NCBI GenBank assembly: GCA_002304345.1
Contig: NEUU01000010.1
Span: forward strand, 62,001 to 126,000
Reading direction: 5' to 3'
DNA length: 64,000 bases
Origin: Verrucomicrobia bacterium Tous-C9LFEB
GTDB lineage: Bacteria; Verrucomicrobiota; Verrucomicrobiia; Methylacidiphilales; UBA1321
A program made the translations under genes and the position numbers. This document shows, piece after piece, positions 1-8,508 of the stretch. Position 1 is the first letter of the stretch. Each line of letters begins with the position of its first letter. Below the pieces are notes generated by a model. That model saw nothing but the letters and a program-made list of their open reading frames with translations. It made no database searches and had not been told where the DNA came from.

Positions 1-183
1 CAGGTGGCTGTGGCGGGAGCGGAGATTGCGCGCCGACTGGTTCGGAACGTAATTGATGCGGCGGGCCTCCTCCTGCACACGGGCCTTGGTGGCGGTGCTG
101 ATGTCGGGGGCGTCGCGCAGGGCCTTGGAAACGGCCATGACGGACAGGTCGAGCGAGCGGGCGATTTCTTTGAGGGTGGCCAT
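1..183 (-). CDS. LacI-family transcriptional regulator, N-terminal fragment (cut by window edge)
   Basis: Reading leftward from the ATG at 181-183, the first 61 codons encode a LacI-type helix-turn-helix: MATLKEIARSLDLS, then a recognition helix around SVMAVSKALRD, then the hinge-helix lead-in ending NQSARNLRS. The gene runs off the left edge, so the sugar-binding domain cannot be seen and the effector is unknown. It starts 18 bases after the PTS IIA-like gene on the same strand, so the two are probably co-transcribed. A LacI regulator next to a PTS IIA-like protein suggests carbon control, which is inference. The family call is secure from the HTH alone. Confidence 0.85.
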   Translation of the reverse strand, partial: MATLKEIARSLDLSVMAVSKALRDAPDISTATKARVQEEARRINYVPNQSARNLRSRHSHL

Positions 184-201
184 TCGTTGCTGACTGAACG
201 G

Positions 202-663
202 CTACGCCCGGCCGTTTTCCGCGTCCACCAATCGCTGGATGAATTCTTCCGTGGTGGCCGCGTTGATCAGATTGTCCCGGACGGAAGGTTCCTTCAAAAT
301 ACGGGCCAACCCGCCGACGACGCTGAGGTAGTCGGTGACCATGCGTTTGGGAGTGCCGATGACGAAGATCAGGCGCACGGTCTGGTTGCAGTTTTCAAAA
401 AGAATGCCGTCGGGGCTGCGGCCAATGGCGAGCACCATGCCCTTGAGATGGTCGGTGCGGGCGTGGGGAAAAGCGATCTCGTTGCCGAGACAGGTGGACT
501 CGACCCGTTCGCGCGCGAGTAGTTCCTCGTAGAAGCCTTCCCACTTCACCACGGCGGGATTGGACTGCACTAATTGCGCCACCTCGTTGATCGCGGTGGT
601 GCGCTTGATGCTCTCCAACTTGAGCTTGATTTGTTCGGCTTTGAGTAAACTACTGATTTGCAT
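202..663 (-). CDS. PTS EIIA type-2 (PtsN-like) phosphocarrier domain protein
   Basis: A 153-residue single-domain protein of PtsN/EIIA-Ntr size. The phosphorylatable histidine lies in the usual setting, AFPHART, at His67, after an N-terminal helical part and before the GTPKRMVTDYL segment matching the family's active-site-facing strand. EIIA-Ntr proteins receive phosphate from HPr/NPr and usually regulate rather than transport. No membrane PTS component is nearby, which favours a regulatory role. It lies 89 bases after nadK and 18 bases before a LacI regulator on the same strand. A sugar-specific IIA partner remains possible. Confidence 0.85.
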   Translation of the reverse strand: MQISSLLKAEQIKLKLESIKRTTAINEVAQLVQSNPAVVKWEGFYEELLARERVESTCLGNEIAFPHARTDHLKGMVLAIGRSPDGILFENCNQTVRLIFVIGTPKRMVTDYLSVVGGLARILKEPSVRDNLINAATTEEFIQRLVDAENGRA

Positions 664-752
664 GGGTGGGGGCTCAATTCCTCAGCATCTGAGGGGAAAG
701 GTCAAGCCGATAGTGAGTCGGCACAATGAAAAACAAGCGCATGGAGGAAAGG

Positions 753-1652
753 TTACGTACATTTGGGCGGATGCAAGGGGACACTGCCGCCGCTCCAGCG
801 TAATTTTTGTCGTAAAACGGAATAAAAGTCCGTTTCGGGAGTGTAAGCCAGGACGACCGGCTCCGGCGCGGGCCGGATCTCGATCCAATCCCCGGCGCGA
901 AGGTGACCGCCGGGAATGCCATCGAATTGCAGCACGAGCGAAGAGGGCTGCGGCGGAATCTCGATGCGGATGGGATGATCGGTGCCGACCACGATGGAGC
1001 GGTTTGTAAGCGTGTGCGGACAGATCGGCGTGAGAGCGAGCACGCGAGCGTCGGGGCTGAGGATCGGTCCCCCGGCGGAAACCGAGTAGGCGGTGGAACC
1101 GGTCGGGGTGCAGACGATGAGTCCGTCGCAGACGTATTCCGTGACGAGGACGTCGCCGACGTGGACGCGCAGCCGGACGAGTTGCGAGCGACCGCCGCGC
1201 GAGACAACGACGTCATTGAGCGCGCAGGGATAGAATTCCTTTTTTTTGCGGCGATGCACGATGGTTTCCAAGGCGAGCCGTGGACTCAGGCGCAGCTGGC
1301 CGCGCGCGAGCAAGGGCAGGGCTCCGGCGAGTTCGCGTTGCGCGAGGGTGGTGAGAAAACCGAGGCTGCCGAGATTGACGCCGAGGGTGGGAACTTGCGC
1401 GGGATAAAGCGCGCGGACGAATTCGAGGAGGGAGCCGTCGCCGCCCGCGACGAGGAAGAGGTCGACCTTGTCCTTGAGCTTGGCAAGCGGCAGCCCTTTT
1501 TGGCGGAGCAGGATTGCGGAATCTTTTTCGATCAGGAATTCGATGTCGCGATGAATGTGGCTGTATTCCAATAAATCGCGCAGCAGGGCGCGAGCGCCCG
1601 GCTTCTGGCGGTTGACCACCACTCCGATTCTCACCGTTTTTCGAGCAGCCAT
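753..1652 (-). CDS. nadK: NAD kinase
   Basis: A 299-residue cytoplasmic enzyme that phosphorylates NAD to NADP using ATP or polyphosphate. The family signatures are present: GGDGS at 70-74 (usually GGDGT; Asp72 is the catalytic residue), NLGSLGFL at 93-100, an Asn-Asp pair at 146-147 and TPTGSTAYS at 182-190. Length is normal. The ATG at 1650-1652 lies inside the end of tlyA (22-base overlap in another frame), indicating translational coupling. Pairing of tlyA with nadK is a recurrent bacterial arrangement. Confidence 0.95.
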   Translation of the reverse strand: MAARKTVRIGVVVNRQKPGARALLRDLLEYSHIHRDIEFLIEKDSAILLRQKGLPLAKLKDKVDLFLVAGGDGSLLEFVRALYPAQVPTLGVNLGSLGFLTTLAQRELAGALPLLARGQLRLSPRLALETIVHRRKKKEFYPCALNDVVVSRGGRSQLVRLRVHVGDVLVTEYVCDGLIVCTPTGSTAYSVSAGGPILSPDARVLALTPICPHTLTNRSIVVGTDHPIRIEIPPQPSSLVLQFDGIPGGHLRAGDWIEIRPAPEPVVLAYTPETDFYSVLRQKLRWSGGSVPLHPPKCT

Positions 1653-2374
1653 AGGTATTCCTGATTGCCGTCCCGGCCCGCGATGGTCGAGGGCACGACG
1701 CCCCGCGATTCCACCGGGTACTGCCGGACCCAGTCGAGCAGACCGTTGATGACTTCCTGCCGCACCGATTCCTCGCGGACGATGCCCCCCTTGCCGACCT
1801 GGTCGCGGCCCGCTTCAAATTGCGGCTTGATCAGCGCCACGACCCGTCCCGACGATGCCAGTAGATCAAAGGCGGCGGGAAGAACCAAGCGCAAAGAGAT
1901 GAATGACACATCTGTCACAATCAGCGGAAAGGGCGCGCCGGATTTCTCCCATTCGTCGAGCTTGAGAAAACGGGCATTCACGCCCTCGTGCGCTTCGACG
2001 CGCGGGTCGTTGCGAATCTTCCAATGAAGCTGGCTGTGGCCGACGTCGATGGCGACGACTTTGGCCGCGCCATGCTGGAGCAGGAAATCGGTGAAGCCGC
2101 CCGTGGACGCGCCGATGTCGAGACAGGTCTGGCCGGTGGGATCGAGGTTCCAGTGGGTGACGGCGGTTTCGAGCTTGTACGCGCCGCGACTGACGTAGCG
2201 ATCCGCACCCCGGTGTTCGATCTGCGCGTCCGGCAGGATGAGCTTGCTCGCCTTGTCGGAGCGATGACCGCCCACCCAGATTTCTCCGGCGAGGATGGAG
2301 GCCTGCGCCCGTTCGCGGGACTCGAAGAGTCCGCGTGCGACGAGTTCCAGATCGAGTCGACGTCCTTTGGCCAT
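1631..2374 (-). CDS. tlyA: TlyA-family rRNA 2'-O-methyltransferase (S4 + FtsJ domains)
   Basis: A 247-residue protein with an N-terminal S4 RNA-binding domain (about 4-62, containing LDLELVARGLFESRE) and an FtsJ/RrmJ Rossmann methyltransferase domain whose SAM loop reads CLDIGASTGGFTDFLL. TlyA enzymes methylate 16S/23S rRNA cytidines; older annotations call them hemolysins. The reading frame stays open upstream to 2599, but that part is an intergenic repeat. The ATG at 2372-2374, where S4 homology begins and preceded by GGAAG, is the better start. It is first in the leftward tlyA-nadK-ptsN-like-lacI run. Confidence 0.92.
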   Translation of the reverse strand: MAKGRRLDLELVARGLFESRERAQASILAGEIWVGGHRSDKASKLILPDAQIEHRGADRYVSRGAYKLETAVTHWNLDPTGQTCLDIGASTGGFTDFLLQHGAAKVVAIDVGHSQLHWKIRNDPRVEAHEGVNARFLKLDEWEKSGAPFPLIVTDVSFISLRLVLPAAFDLLASSGRVVALIKPQFEAGRDQVGKGGIVREESVRQEVINGLLDWVRQYPVESRGVVPSTIAGRDGNQEYLWLLEKR

Positions 2375-2415
2375 ACAACTTCCACTTTGCCCTTCCGCCA
2401 GCCATCGGGCAAGCC

Positions 2416-2690
2416 ACGAGGTGACGCGAAGGCGCGCAAAAATAAATACCGTCGACAATCCGCTACAAGGATCAACCGCCTCTGTTGGGTGTCGACGACG
2501 GTGTAGATCAAACCGGGTGATTTCAAATTTCAGATTGGAGATTTCAAAGGGGAACCCATCCCGCCCGCTGGAAATTTCAGAGGAAGACAGCTCGTGCATG
2601 CGTACCGTTCTAGCAGGAATCGCGCGGCAGCGTTTGCGTTAGGTTTGCTAGGTGAGCTGCGTGTGCGAAATATTTCGCTTCCGGCTATAC
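2416..2690 (+). repeat. Dispersed intergenic repeat family A, copy 1
   Basis: About 270 bases upstream of tlyA. The block resembles 46389-46625 over nearly its whole length, and its right part (from about 2596) resembles the reverse complement of 38440-38593. Shared landmarks are an 8-base inverted repeat CGTCGACA/TGTCGACG about 40 bases apart (near 2450-2500), the string GCGTTTGCGTTAGGT, and GAGCTGCGTGTGCGA. In all three copies the element sits upstream of a gene with the same orientation relative to it. Function is unknown. No gene is otherwise visible in 2375-2840. Confidence 0.8.
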
Positions 2691-2840
2691 CTGTATCTGG
2701 CATGAATCGGGGTGGCGCGCGCGTGCAATCTGCACTCTGAAAGCAACCGCATCCGCGCACTCCGTTCTCTAAGTCCTTGGAAGGACAGTACTTCATCGCC
2801 TCACTCTTTTCCTTGGCACATGGTTTGCAAGGAGAGAGGC

Positions 2841-3197
2841 ATGAAAAGAATCCATTGGTTACGCATTGGTACGCTGATTTTGGTCGGCAGCGTGGCACCG
2901 CTCCTCGTTGGTTGCGCCAACACCGGGGAGGATCGCTACACCCAGGGCTCGAAGGAATCGCCGAGGTTGGTGGAAAAGAAGTTCCGCTTCAACGGCACCG
3001 TGCTCTATCACCGCGATAGCCGGGATTATACGATCCTGTCCGATTCGGGTGACGAGTACTATCCGACGAACCTGCAATCGGTCTATCGCAAGGCCGGTTT
3101 GCGTGTTCAGATCCACGGCGAAAGCCGCGGCTACGCCCATGGCGGAAGCATGCGCGCGATCGAAATCTACGACATCAAGGCGCTCTCGGCTTATTAA
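2841..3197 (+). CDS. Small lipoprotein of unknown function
   Basis: A 118-residue protein with a lipoprotein signal: charged start MKRIHWLR, hydrophobic core and lipobox LVGC with lipidated Cys25. The mature part is short, mostly beta-type and polar (for example RFNGTVLYHRDSRDYTIL), ending in SAY. The ATG at 2841 follows a strong AAGGAGAG site, which decides the start over the open frame upstream. No named family is recognised. It stands alone on the plus strand, followed by a strong hairpin and then a tiny membrane protein. Confidence 0.75.
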   Translation: MKRIHWLRIGTLILVGSVAPLLVGCANTGEDRYTQGSKESPRLVEKKFRFNGTVLYHRDSRDYTILSDSGDEYYPTNLQSVYRKAGLRVQIHGESRGYAHGGSMRAIEIYDIKALSAY

Positions 3198-3202
3198 ACC
3201 CG

Positions 3203-3239
3203 GAACGCTTCCGGCGCGGATGTCCCGCCGGAAGCGTTC
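3203..3239 (+). terminator. Rho-independent terminator after the small lipoprotein gene
   Basis: A perfect 14-base inverted repeat, arms 3203-3216 and 3226-3239 with a 9-base loop, begins 5 bases after the lipoprotein stop. The following GATTATTT is only moderately T-rich, so termination may be partial and let some transcription through to the small membrane gene at 3262. Confidence 0.65.
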
Positions 3240-3261
3240 GATTATTTCCCAAAAAAATCCC

Positions 3262-3384
3262 ATGAAAACGCCCTCCACCCTTCAAAAAATCCGAGGCCGC
3301 ATTCCGCTCTTGCTCTTGTGGCTGCTGGGTATCCCGCTGCCGATTATCATCCTGATCTTTCTGTTCCGCGGTTGCTCGGCGTAG
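3262..3384 (+). CDS. Tiny single-pass membrane protein (40 aa)
   Basis: The ATG at 3262 opens a 40-residue frame: a basic start MKTPSTLQKIRGR, then one very hydrophobic segment (about 15-36, LLLLWLLGIPLPIIILIFLF) and a short tail RGCSA. Composition is that of a genuine small inner-membrane protein rather than a chance frame. No clear ribosome site is visible; an A-rich run precedes the start. It follows the lipoprotein gene after a hairpin. Function unknown. Confidence 0.5.
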   Translation: MKTPSTLQKIRGRIPLLLLWLLGIPLPIIILIFLFRGCSA

Positions 3385-3467
3385 ACAGGCACGCCCCCCG
3401 GTGCTACGCGGTGCCGCCCTTACTACGCAGAAGCATTCATCGGTCACGACATGATTGAATCTACAAT

Positions 3468-5792
3468 CTATGACTGCGAGGCCTGCGGGAGCGAAGCCGT
3501 GTCGCTGAGTTTCTGGCCGGTCAATTCACCGACCTTCTCCGCGAGCTCGTGCAGGTTGAACGGCTTGCGCAGGACGGCGCAGAAACCGTGGTCCTTGTAG
3601 TTCGCGATAATCGGATTATCCGAATACCCGCTGCACGCCACCGCCTTCAGATGCGGATCGCGTTCGCGCATCGTGCCGATGATGCGGTCGCCGCCCATGC
3701 CGCCGGGGATGGTGAGATCGAGGCAGGCGACATCGAAGGGTTGATCGATCGACAAGGCTTTTTCGTAGAGATCCAGCGCTTCCTGTCCGTCCTGCGCCTC
3801 CTCGACTTCGTAGCCGAGTTTGGTGAGCGTCTTGCTCATCACGCGGCGGATGGTTGCCTCGTCATCCATGATCAGGATGCGGCCATTCCCGCGAATCCAG
3901 GCGTGGGGCTGGCTGCGCCGCCGCTGTGCCTTCTCCTGCGTGGCGGGGAGATAGATGTGGAACGTCGCGCCGTGACCCGGAGCGGAATCGACCGTAACCA
4001 GTCCCGCGTGACGTCGGCAGATGGAGTAAACCGCCGCCAGACCCAGACCGGTGCCGGTTTCCTTGGTGGTGAAATACGGATCGAAAATCTTGCTCGCGAT
4101 CTCGGGGGGAATGCCGTGACCTTCGTCGCGCACGGAAATCTTGATGTACGTTCCCGGCGCCAGCACATGACCGAATTCGCTGGTGAGCGTCGTGTTTTCC
4201 GCGCTGATGTGGAGCATGCCGCCGTCGCGTTCCATCGCTTCGCGGGCATTGATCACCAGGTTGTCGAAGACCTGTGCGATCTGATTTTCATCCACGCGGG
4301 CACGCCACAGATCCGGGGCGATGTTGAATTCTTCTTTGACGTTCGAGCCGCGCAGGTTGAATGACACCGTCTTGCGGATCAGATCATCGAGATTGCAGAT
4401 GTTCTTCACCGGCTCTCCGCCCTTCGAGAAGGTCAGGAGTTGATGCGCCAGATCCGCCGCGCGCCGTGTGGCCGCTTCGGCTTCGCCGAGGAATTCTTTT
4501 TTCGGATCATCCGGAGGCAGTTGCAATTTCGCCAGCGAGATATTGCCGCCGATCGTCATCAACAGATTATTGAAATCATGCGCGATGCCGCCCGCCAGCA
4601 AGCCCAGCGATTCCAGCTTGGCCGAGCGCAACATCTCGCGCTCCTGCTTGCGCAGGTCGGTGAGGTCGCGTTCGATGGCGATGTAGTGCGTGATGTTTCC
4701 CTCGGTGTCGCGCACCGGGGAGATTTGCACATCCACCTCGTACTCGCTGCCGTCCTTGCGTTGGTTGACGGTCTCCTCGCGGAAGGGGAGCCCCTGCTGC
4801 AGCGTGCTCTTGAGCCGGTTGAGAAAATCGCGATCGGTGCTTGGTCCCTGCAGGATGCGCGGCGTCTTGCCGATCACTTCCTCGCTCGTGTAACCGGTGT
4901 GGCGTGTGAAGGCTTCGTTGACGAAGACAATCTGCGGTCCGGGCGGTTCCAATTCGGAATTGGTGATGACGACGACTTCGTTGATGCTGCGGATGGCTTC
5001 GCCGAAAATGCGTAGTTCGTCATTCGCGCGTTTCTGGTCGGTGATATCCACGCAGGAGCCGACGTACCCCACGCAGGTATTGTCGTGCACGCCGTACGGG
5101 CGGCCCGTTTCGAGAATCCAACGATATTCGCCGTCCTCGCGTTGCAACCGGTACTCGACGTCGTAATTGACCAGCGTGCTGAATTTATTGTGGTGCAGGT
5201 CGCGACACACTTCGAAATCATCCGGGTGCACGCCCGCGAGCCAGCCTTCGCCGATTTCCTGTTTCGATTCCTTGCCACGGAATAGAAGCCAGGGGTCGTT
5301 AAAGAAATCGTGTTGAATTTCCGGCTTCGACATCCACAACATCACGGGCGCGCTGTTGGCCATGCTGCGGAATCGTTCCTCGCTCTCGCGCATGGCGTCT
5401 TCCATGGCATGGCGCTGATTCATCAACTGCACCTGCTGGTTGGCCACGAGCAGGCGGATTTTCAACAAACTAAAATCGAGTGGCTTGGAAATGTAATCGT
5501 TCGCGCCCGCCTTGAGCACCTCGTGCAAATCCTGAGCCTTGTCCTTGGCCGTGGCCATGAGGACGTAGGGCCGGTCGCCCTGCGGTTGGTAGCGCAGCCA
5601 ACGGCAGAAATCGAGGCCGCTCATGCCGGGGAGCAACCAGTCGAGAATAATCAGGTCGCTATTCTCTTTTTGGTACATCACCTGGGCTTCTTCCGCCGTG
5701 GTGACCATGACGGGGTGATGCCCGCATGCCTTGAGAATTTCGCCGATAATCAGCTGCGTCGCGTAGTCGTCCTCTACTACAAGTGCTTTCAT
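3468..5792 (-). CDS. Hybrid sensor histidine kinase (REC-PAS-PAS-HisKA-HATPase-REC)
   Basis: A 774-residue cytoplasmic two-component protein with no membrane segment. Order: receiver 1 (about 1-118, phospho-acceptor Asp51), PAS 1 (about 138-255), PAS 2 (about 263-380), HisKA with His405 in GGIAHDFNNLL, ATPase (about 500-616; N-box NLVINAREA, GTGLGLAAV), and receiver 2 (about 638-760, Asp692). The AHDFNN H-box is that of NtrB-like kinases. An N-terminal receiver suggests it is itself a target in a phosphorelay. The ATG at 5790-5792 is chosen; a TTG four codons upstream is possible. No partner regulator adjoins it. Confidence 0.9.
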   Translation of the reverse strand: MKALVVEDDYATQLIIGEILKACGHHPVMVTTAEEAQVMYQKENSDLIILDWLLPGMSGLDFCRWLRYQPQGDRPYVLMATAKDKAQDLHEVLKAGANDYISKPLDFSLLKIRLLVANQQVQLMNQRHAMEDAMRESEERFRSMANSAPVMLWMSKPEIQHDFFNDPWLLFRGKESKQEIGEGWLAGVHPDDFEVCRDLHHNKFSTLVNYDVEYRLQREDGEYRWILETGRPYGVHDNTCVGYVGSCVDITDQKRANDELRIFGEAIRSINEVVVITNSELEPPGPQIVFVNEAFTRHTGYTSEEVIGKTPRILQGPSTDRDFLNRLKSTLQQGLPFREETVNQRKDGSEYEVDVQISPVRDTEGNITHYIAIERDLTDLRKQEREMLRSAKLESLGLLAGGIAHDFNNLLMTIGGNISLAKLQLPPDDPKKEFLGEAEAATRRAADLAHQLLTFSKGGEPVKNICNLDDLIRKTVSFNLRGSNVKEEFNIAPDLWRARVDENQIAQVFDNLVINAREAMERDGGMLHISAENTTLTSEFGHVLAPGTYIKISVRDEGHGIPPEIASKIFDPYFTTKETGTGLGLAAVYSICRRHAGLVTVDSAPGHGATFHIYLPATQEKAQRRRSQPHAWIRGNGRILIMDDEATIRRVMSKTLTKLGYEVEEAQDGQEALDLYEKALSIDQPFDVACLDLTIPGGMGGDRIIGTMRERDPHLKAVACSGYSDNPIIANYKDHGFCAVLRKPFNLHELAEKVGELTGQKLSDTASLPQASQS

Positions 5793-5903
5793 GTGGTTGT
5801 ACAATCTGCCGACATCCTGCCGGTCTTAGGCTGCCCGTTAATGACTCTTCTCATTTTTCGGCAGGGAACGGGAGGTCTTTAACTCAAAGGTCAAAACCAG
5901 CGT

Positions 5904-6083
5904 GACGCTGGACCCAGTTTAGAGCCTGAGACATTGAATTATAGTCCTCAGTTAACACCTAAACCACCCCCTTGCCCGATCCCTCGACGGTGCTCGGGAT
6001 GACGGATCGAGAAGAGGGTTTCCACAGGATAATGACAGCTCTCTCCGTCATCCCGAGCACCGTCGAGGGATCGGGCAAGGGGG
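5904..6083. repeat. Palindromic element family B, copy 1, with a family C fragment
   Basis: Arms 5967-6006 and 6044-6083 are perfect 40-base reverse complements separated by 37 bases, so the whole can fold into one long hairpin. The arm contains CCCGATCCCTCGACGG. To its left, 5904-5925 carries the CCAGCGTGACGCTGGACCC motif shared with family C elements. The element fills the gap between the hybrid kinase and the HDOD gene (5793-6318), in which I see no gene. Confidence 0.85.
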
Positions 6084-6318
6084 CAAAGGTTTATTCTCAT
6101 CTGCCTACGGTCAAAGCCTTATTTCGTGACGATACTATTTAACCAGATTCACTTTTGAATTTTGCGCTGTGACTTTTTACTTTTGACCTTTGACTTTGCA
6201 AAAAGAAGCGGGTGGGATGCGCGCACTTCATCCCACCCGCCCCAAAGTTTTTACTCTTACCGGCCCGGGCTCCCCGGATTGGACGGGGAGCTGAGCGGGG
6301 ACGCACAAGCGCCCCCGC

Positions 6319-7218
6319 TCACCAAGTCACGGACATAAACAACTCAATGCCCCGTGACTCGTCTTTCACTCGTCCGATGACCTCCTCAATGGTCCCGACT
6401 TCGAGACCAAGGTAATCGAGGGAGTAAGGCTTGATTGTTGTCAAAAATTGTTCTTCGTCCCAGACGTTGAGGTCGGCATACCGGGCGCAGGCGCTGGCGA
6501 CATGCACCAGCTTGGCCAGGCCGTGGCTCTGGGTATCGAGTTCCGGATCGTTGTGATAGCGCACGGCGCTTACGATTTCTTCCGGGAAAAACCACCGCTC
6601 CAGCAGCAGTCCCCCGATCTCTGCGTGGTCGGCGCCGAGAACCATGAGCTCGGCATCCGACCACGACAGACCTTCCTGCTCCATGACCAGGCGGATTTTA
6701 CCCACCTCGCGGCGAGTCGTGACATTGAGCACGCTCTTGCCGATATCATGGAGCAGTCCGGCGACATAGCAGGCGCTCGTATCGAGTTTCAACTTCTGGC
6801 TCAACGGGGCGAGGATCTTCGCCGCGATGGCCGACTTGATCGAGTGCCGCCACAACTCCACCGGATCAATCCCGTAGTCACTCAGCGACACCAGGGACAA
6901 CTGGCCGAAGGTGATGGCCATGACCTTTTCCTGAATGAGGTTGTAACCTAGCCGAAGCACGGCTTCCTCCAGCGTCCCGCACGGATCATCTCCGTAGCTG
7001 GCGCTGTTGCTTAAGCGCAGAATCTGCGCCGTCAGGTCCGGGTCATGGCGGATAACTTCCACCACATCGGAGTTCATCAAGTTGCGATTCTTCAACATGA
7101 AGAACAACTTGAAGGCCACCGGTGGCGAAGGAGGCATCGTCCGCAGGGAGTTGACGATGTCCTCCGCCACCGAGGTTCGGGTCAAAGGTTTGATCTGATC
7201 GAGTGCGTCTGTGATCAT
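6319..7218 (-). CDS. HDOD-domain signalling protein
   Basis: A 299-residue HDOD protein. The domain covers about 25-230 and includes the typical LRLSNSASYG, a strand GLLHDIGKSVLN and the ADHAEIGGLLLERW motif. HDOD proteins are non-catalytic HD-superfamily relatives that act in two-component, motility and c-di-GMP-linked signalling; the ligand is usually unknown. No second output domain is present. It stands alone on the minus strand. Two other HDOD proteins in this window (30.8 and 45.1 kb) lie beside phosphorelay genes, which supports a shared signalling role by inference. Confidence 0.88.
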   Translation of the reverse strand: MITDALDQIKPLTRTSVAEDIVNSLRTMPPSPPVAFKLFFMLKNRNLMNSDVVEVIRHDPDLTAQILRLSNSASYGDDPCGTLEEAVLRLGYNLIQEKVMAITFGQLSLVSLSDYGIDPVELWRHSIKSAIAAKILAPLSQKLKLDTSACYVAGLLHDIGKSVLNVTTRREVGKIRLVMEQEGLSWSDAELMVLGADHAEIGGLLLERWFFPEEIVSAVRYHNDPELDTQSHGLAKLVHVASACARYADLNVWDEEQFLTTIKPYSLDYLGLEVGTIEEVIGRVKDESRGIELFMSVTW

Positions 7219-7291
7219 GGGAGTGATTCCGTGTAGAGTGTGTCTTATTTGGAGAGAGAGAAGGAGTCTGCGAGAGCGGACGCCCGGTGAA

Positions 7292-7819
7292 TCACCGGGA
7301 CGCCACGCTCACAGTGCCATTCGCTGCGCACGGAACGTAAACCACATTTTTCGGAGACCGCGACAGGTCCGCATATTGTCCATGATTAGCCGGGTTGGTG
7401 TAGGCAGTGCGTACTTCGGTCACCGCCGTGCGGGAGAAGAAGGCCGCCCATTCCGACGGGTTCTTGCCAGCGAGCCACACGGGCTTGTTCATCCGTTGAT
7501 CCATGCCCCAGTAGCGGCCCTTCGCGTCGCGATAGACGACAAACGCGTGGCGGTCGCTCATCCGGCGATCATCCTGCCAATCGAACACGATCAGGTAGGC
7601 TTCGCCACCCGCACGGGTGATCCGGCTATAAAGCTCCTTGGCGTAAGGGGCGCAGGTATTCCACCCGCCCTTGCCAGGGAGATCCAAGGCCAGCGCCATG
7701 GACCAGCCATCGTCGCCGGCCTTGGATTGGAGGGGAGACATCATTAACGCCGCGCCGAGGAAGGCCGCAGCCCAGCATACTTTCTTTAACCCTGAGGAGG
7801 TCTGTTGAGTTGTTTTCAT
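7292..7819 (-). CDS. Secreted protein with a possible transglutaminase-like Cys-His-Asp triad
   Basis: A 175-residue protein with an N-terminal signal peptide (about 1-34, ending QSKA). The mature part places Cys56 (NTCAPYAKEL), His91 (DRHAFVVY) and Asp107 (WGMDQ) in the order and spacing of the transglutaminase-like/NlpC papain fold, where the Cys starts a helix and the His a strand. That fold call is inference from motifs only. The ATG at 7817-7819 is chosen because the signal peptide begins there; the frame is open 26 codons further upstream. No neighbour indicates a substrate. Confidence 0.6.
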   Translation of the reverse strand: MKTTQQTSSGLKKVCWAAAFLGAALMMSPLQSKAGDDGWSMALALDLPGKGGWNTCAPYAKELYSRITRAGGEAYLIVFDWQDDRRMSDRHAFVVYRDAKGRYWGMDQRMNKPVWLAGKNPSEWAAFFSRTAVTEVRTAYTNPANHGQYADLSRSPKNVVYVPCAANGTVSVASR

Positions 7820-8314
7820 ACCTGAGCTATCGTCGCCGTAGCGCAGAACAACGGTGTCGGGAACTTTCCCCAAAACCCCAAAATTCACCCTTTTCAAAAT
7901 ATTTTCAATTCGCTTGAAATAAGCATCTTGCGATAGATTAAGAACCCTTTATCTCGCCCAAAATTAGCCCCCCTCATGGCAGAATCGGTGTCCCCTTCCG
8001 GGTCGGAAAATGCCGCTGCAAAATCGGGCGTGGCATTAATTCCCGTGGTCAAAAATAGCAGAACCGGTTCCTCTCACTGGTATGCACAGGCATTCGCGAG
8101 AAGATCTTTTTTCCCCTCGCCATCAGACGGAACAAATGCACATTCCCAAAGCGGAAGGAATATCTCGCCTCACTTGTGACTCGGATATTTTTGGCGCTGC
8201 TTCCCTAAACACGTCCAAAACAGGGATTTATGAAGAAAAATTCTCGCGCCAGAGGTGGAAATTTGGGCGAAAAACACGCTTTTTGAGGTGGAGGAGTGTT
8301 CCGGAGCGACTTTT
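7820..8314. other. Intergenic stretch without recognised gene
   Basis: About 500 bases, more AT-rich near 7850-7960. A short inverted repeat TTCAA/TTGAA near 7906-7920 may belong to the promoter of the leftward secreted-protein gene. No convincing coding frame or RNA structure was seen before the repeat element at 8315. Confidence 0.5.
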
Positions 8315-8449
8315 TCCCTGTCCGTGAGCTTTCGCCCGCCGCAGCCACCGGCAGCGGCTACACCAGAAATCCTCCATGGAGTTCACCTGTCGCGCTAGCG
8401 TTGTCGCCGGACTCACTGAGTCCGGCGGGCGCAAGCTCGTGGACAGGGG
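8315..8449. repeat. Palindromic element family E, copy 1
   Basis: About 135 bases with ends TCCCTGTCC and GGACAGGGA extending into arms of about 26 bases with few mismatches. Two hairpins lie inside: an imperfect one near 8339-8359 and a perfect GCCGGACTC/GAGTCCGGC at 8406-8426. The segment CCTGTCGCGCTAG between them is identical in copy 2 (52949-53067), where the second stem is GCCGAAACC/GGTTTCGGC. The stem sequence changed but pairing was kept. Confidence 0.8.
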
Positions 8450-8508
8450 ATCATTAGTCTTAACCGTCAGTTGTTGGGTGGATCCCGATGGCTTGCTTCG
8501 AATCAGCT

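Noticed and set aside
5805-6318. Possible structured RNA gene between the kinase and HDOD genes
   Set aside because: The only strong structure is the family B palindrome, which recurs elsewhere as a repeat. No promoter or known RNA core was seen.
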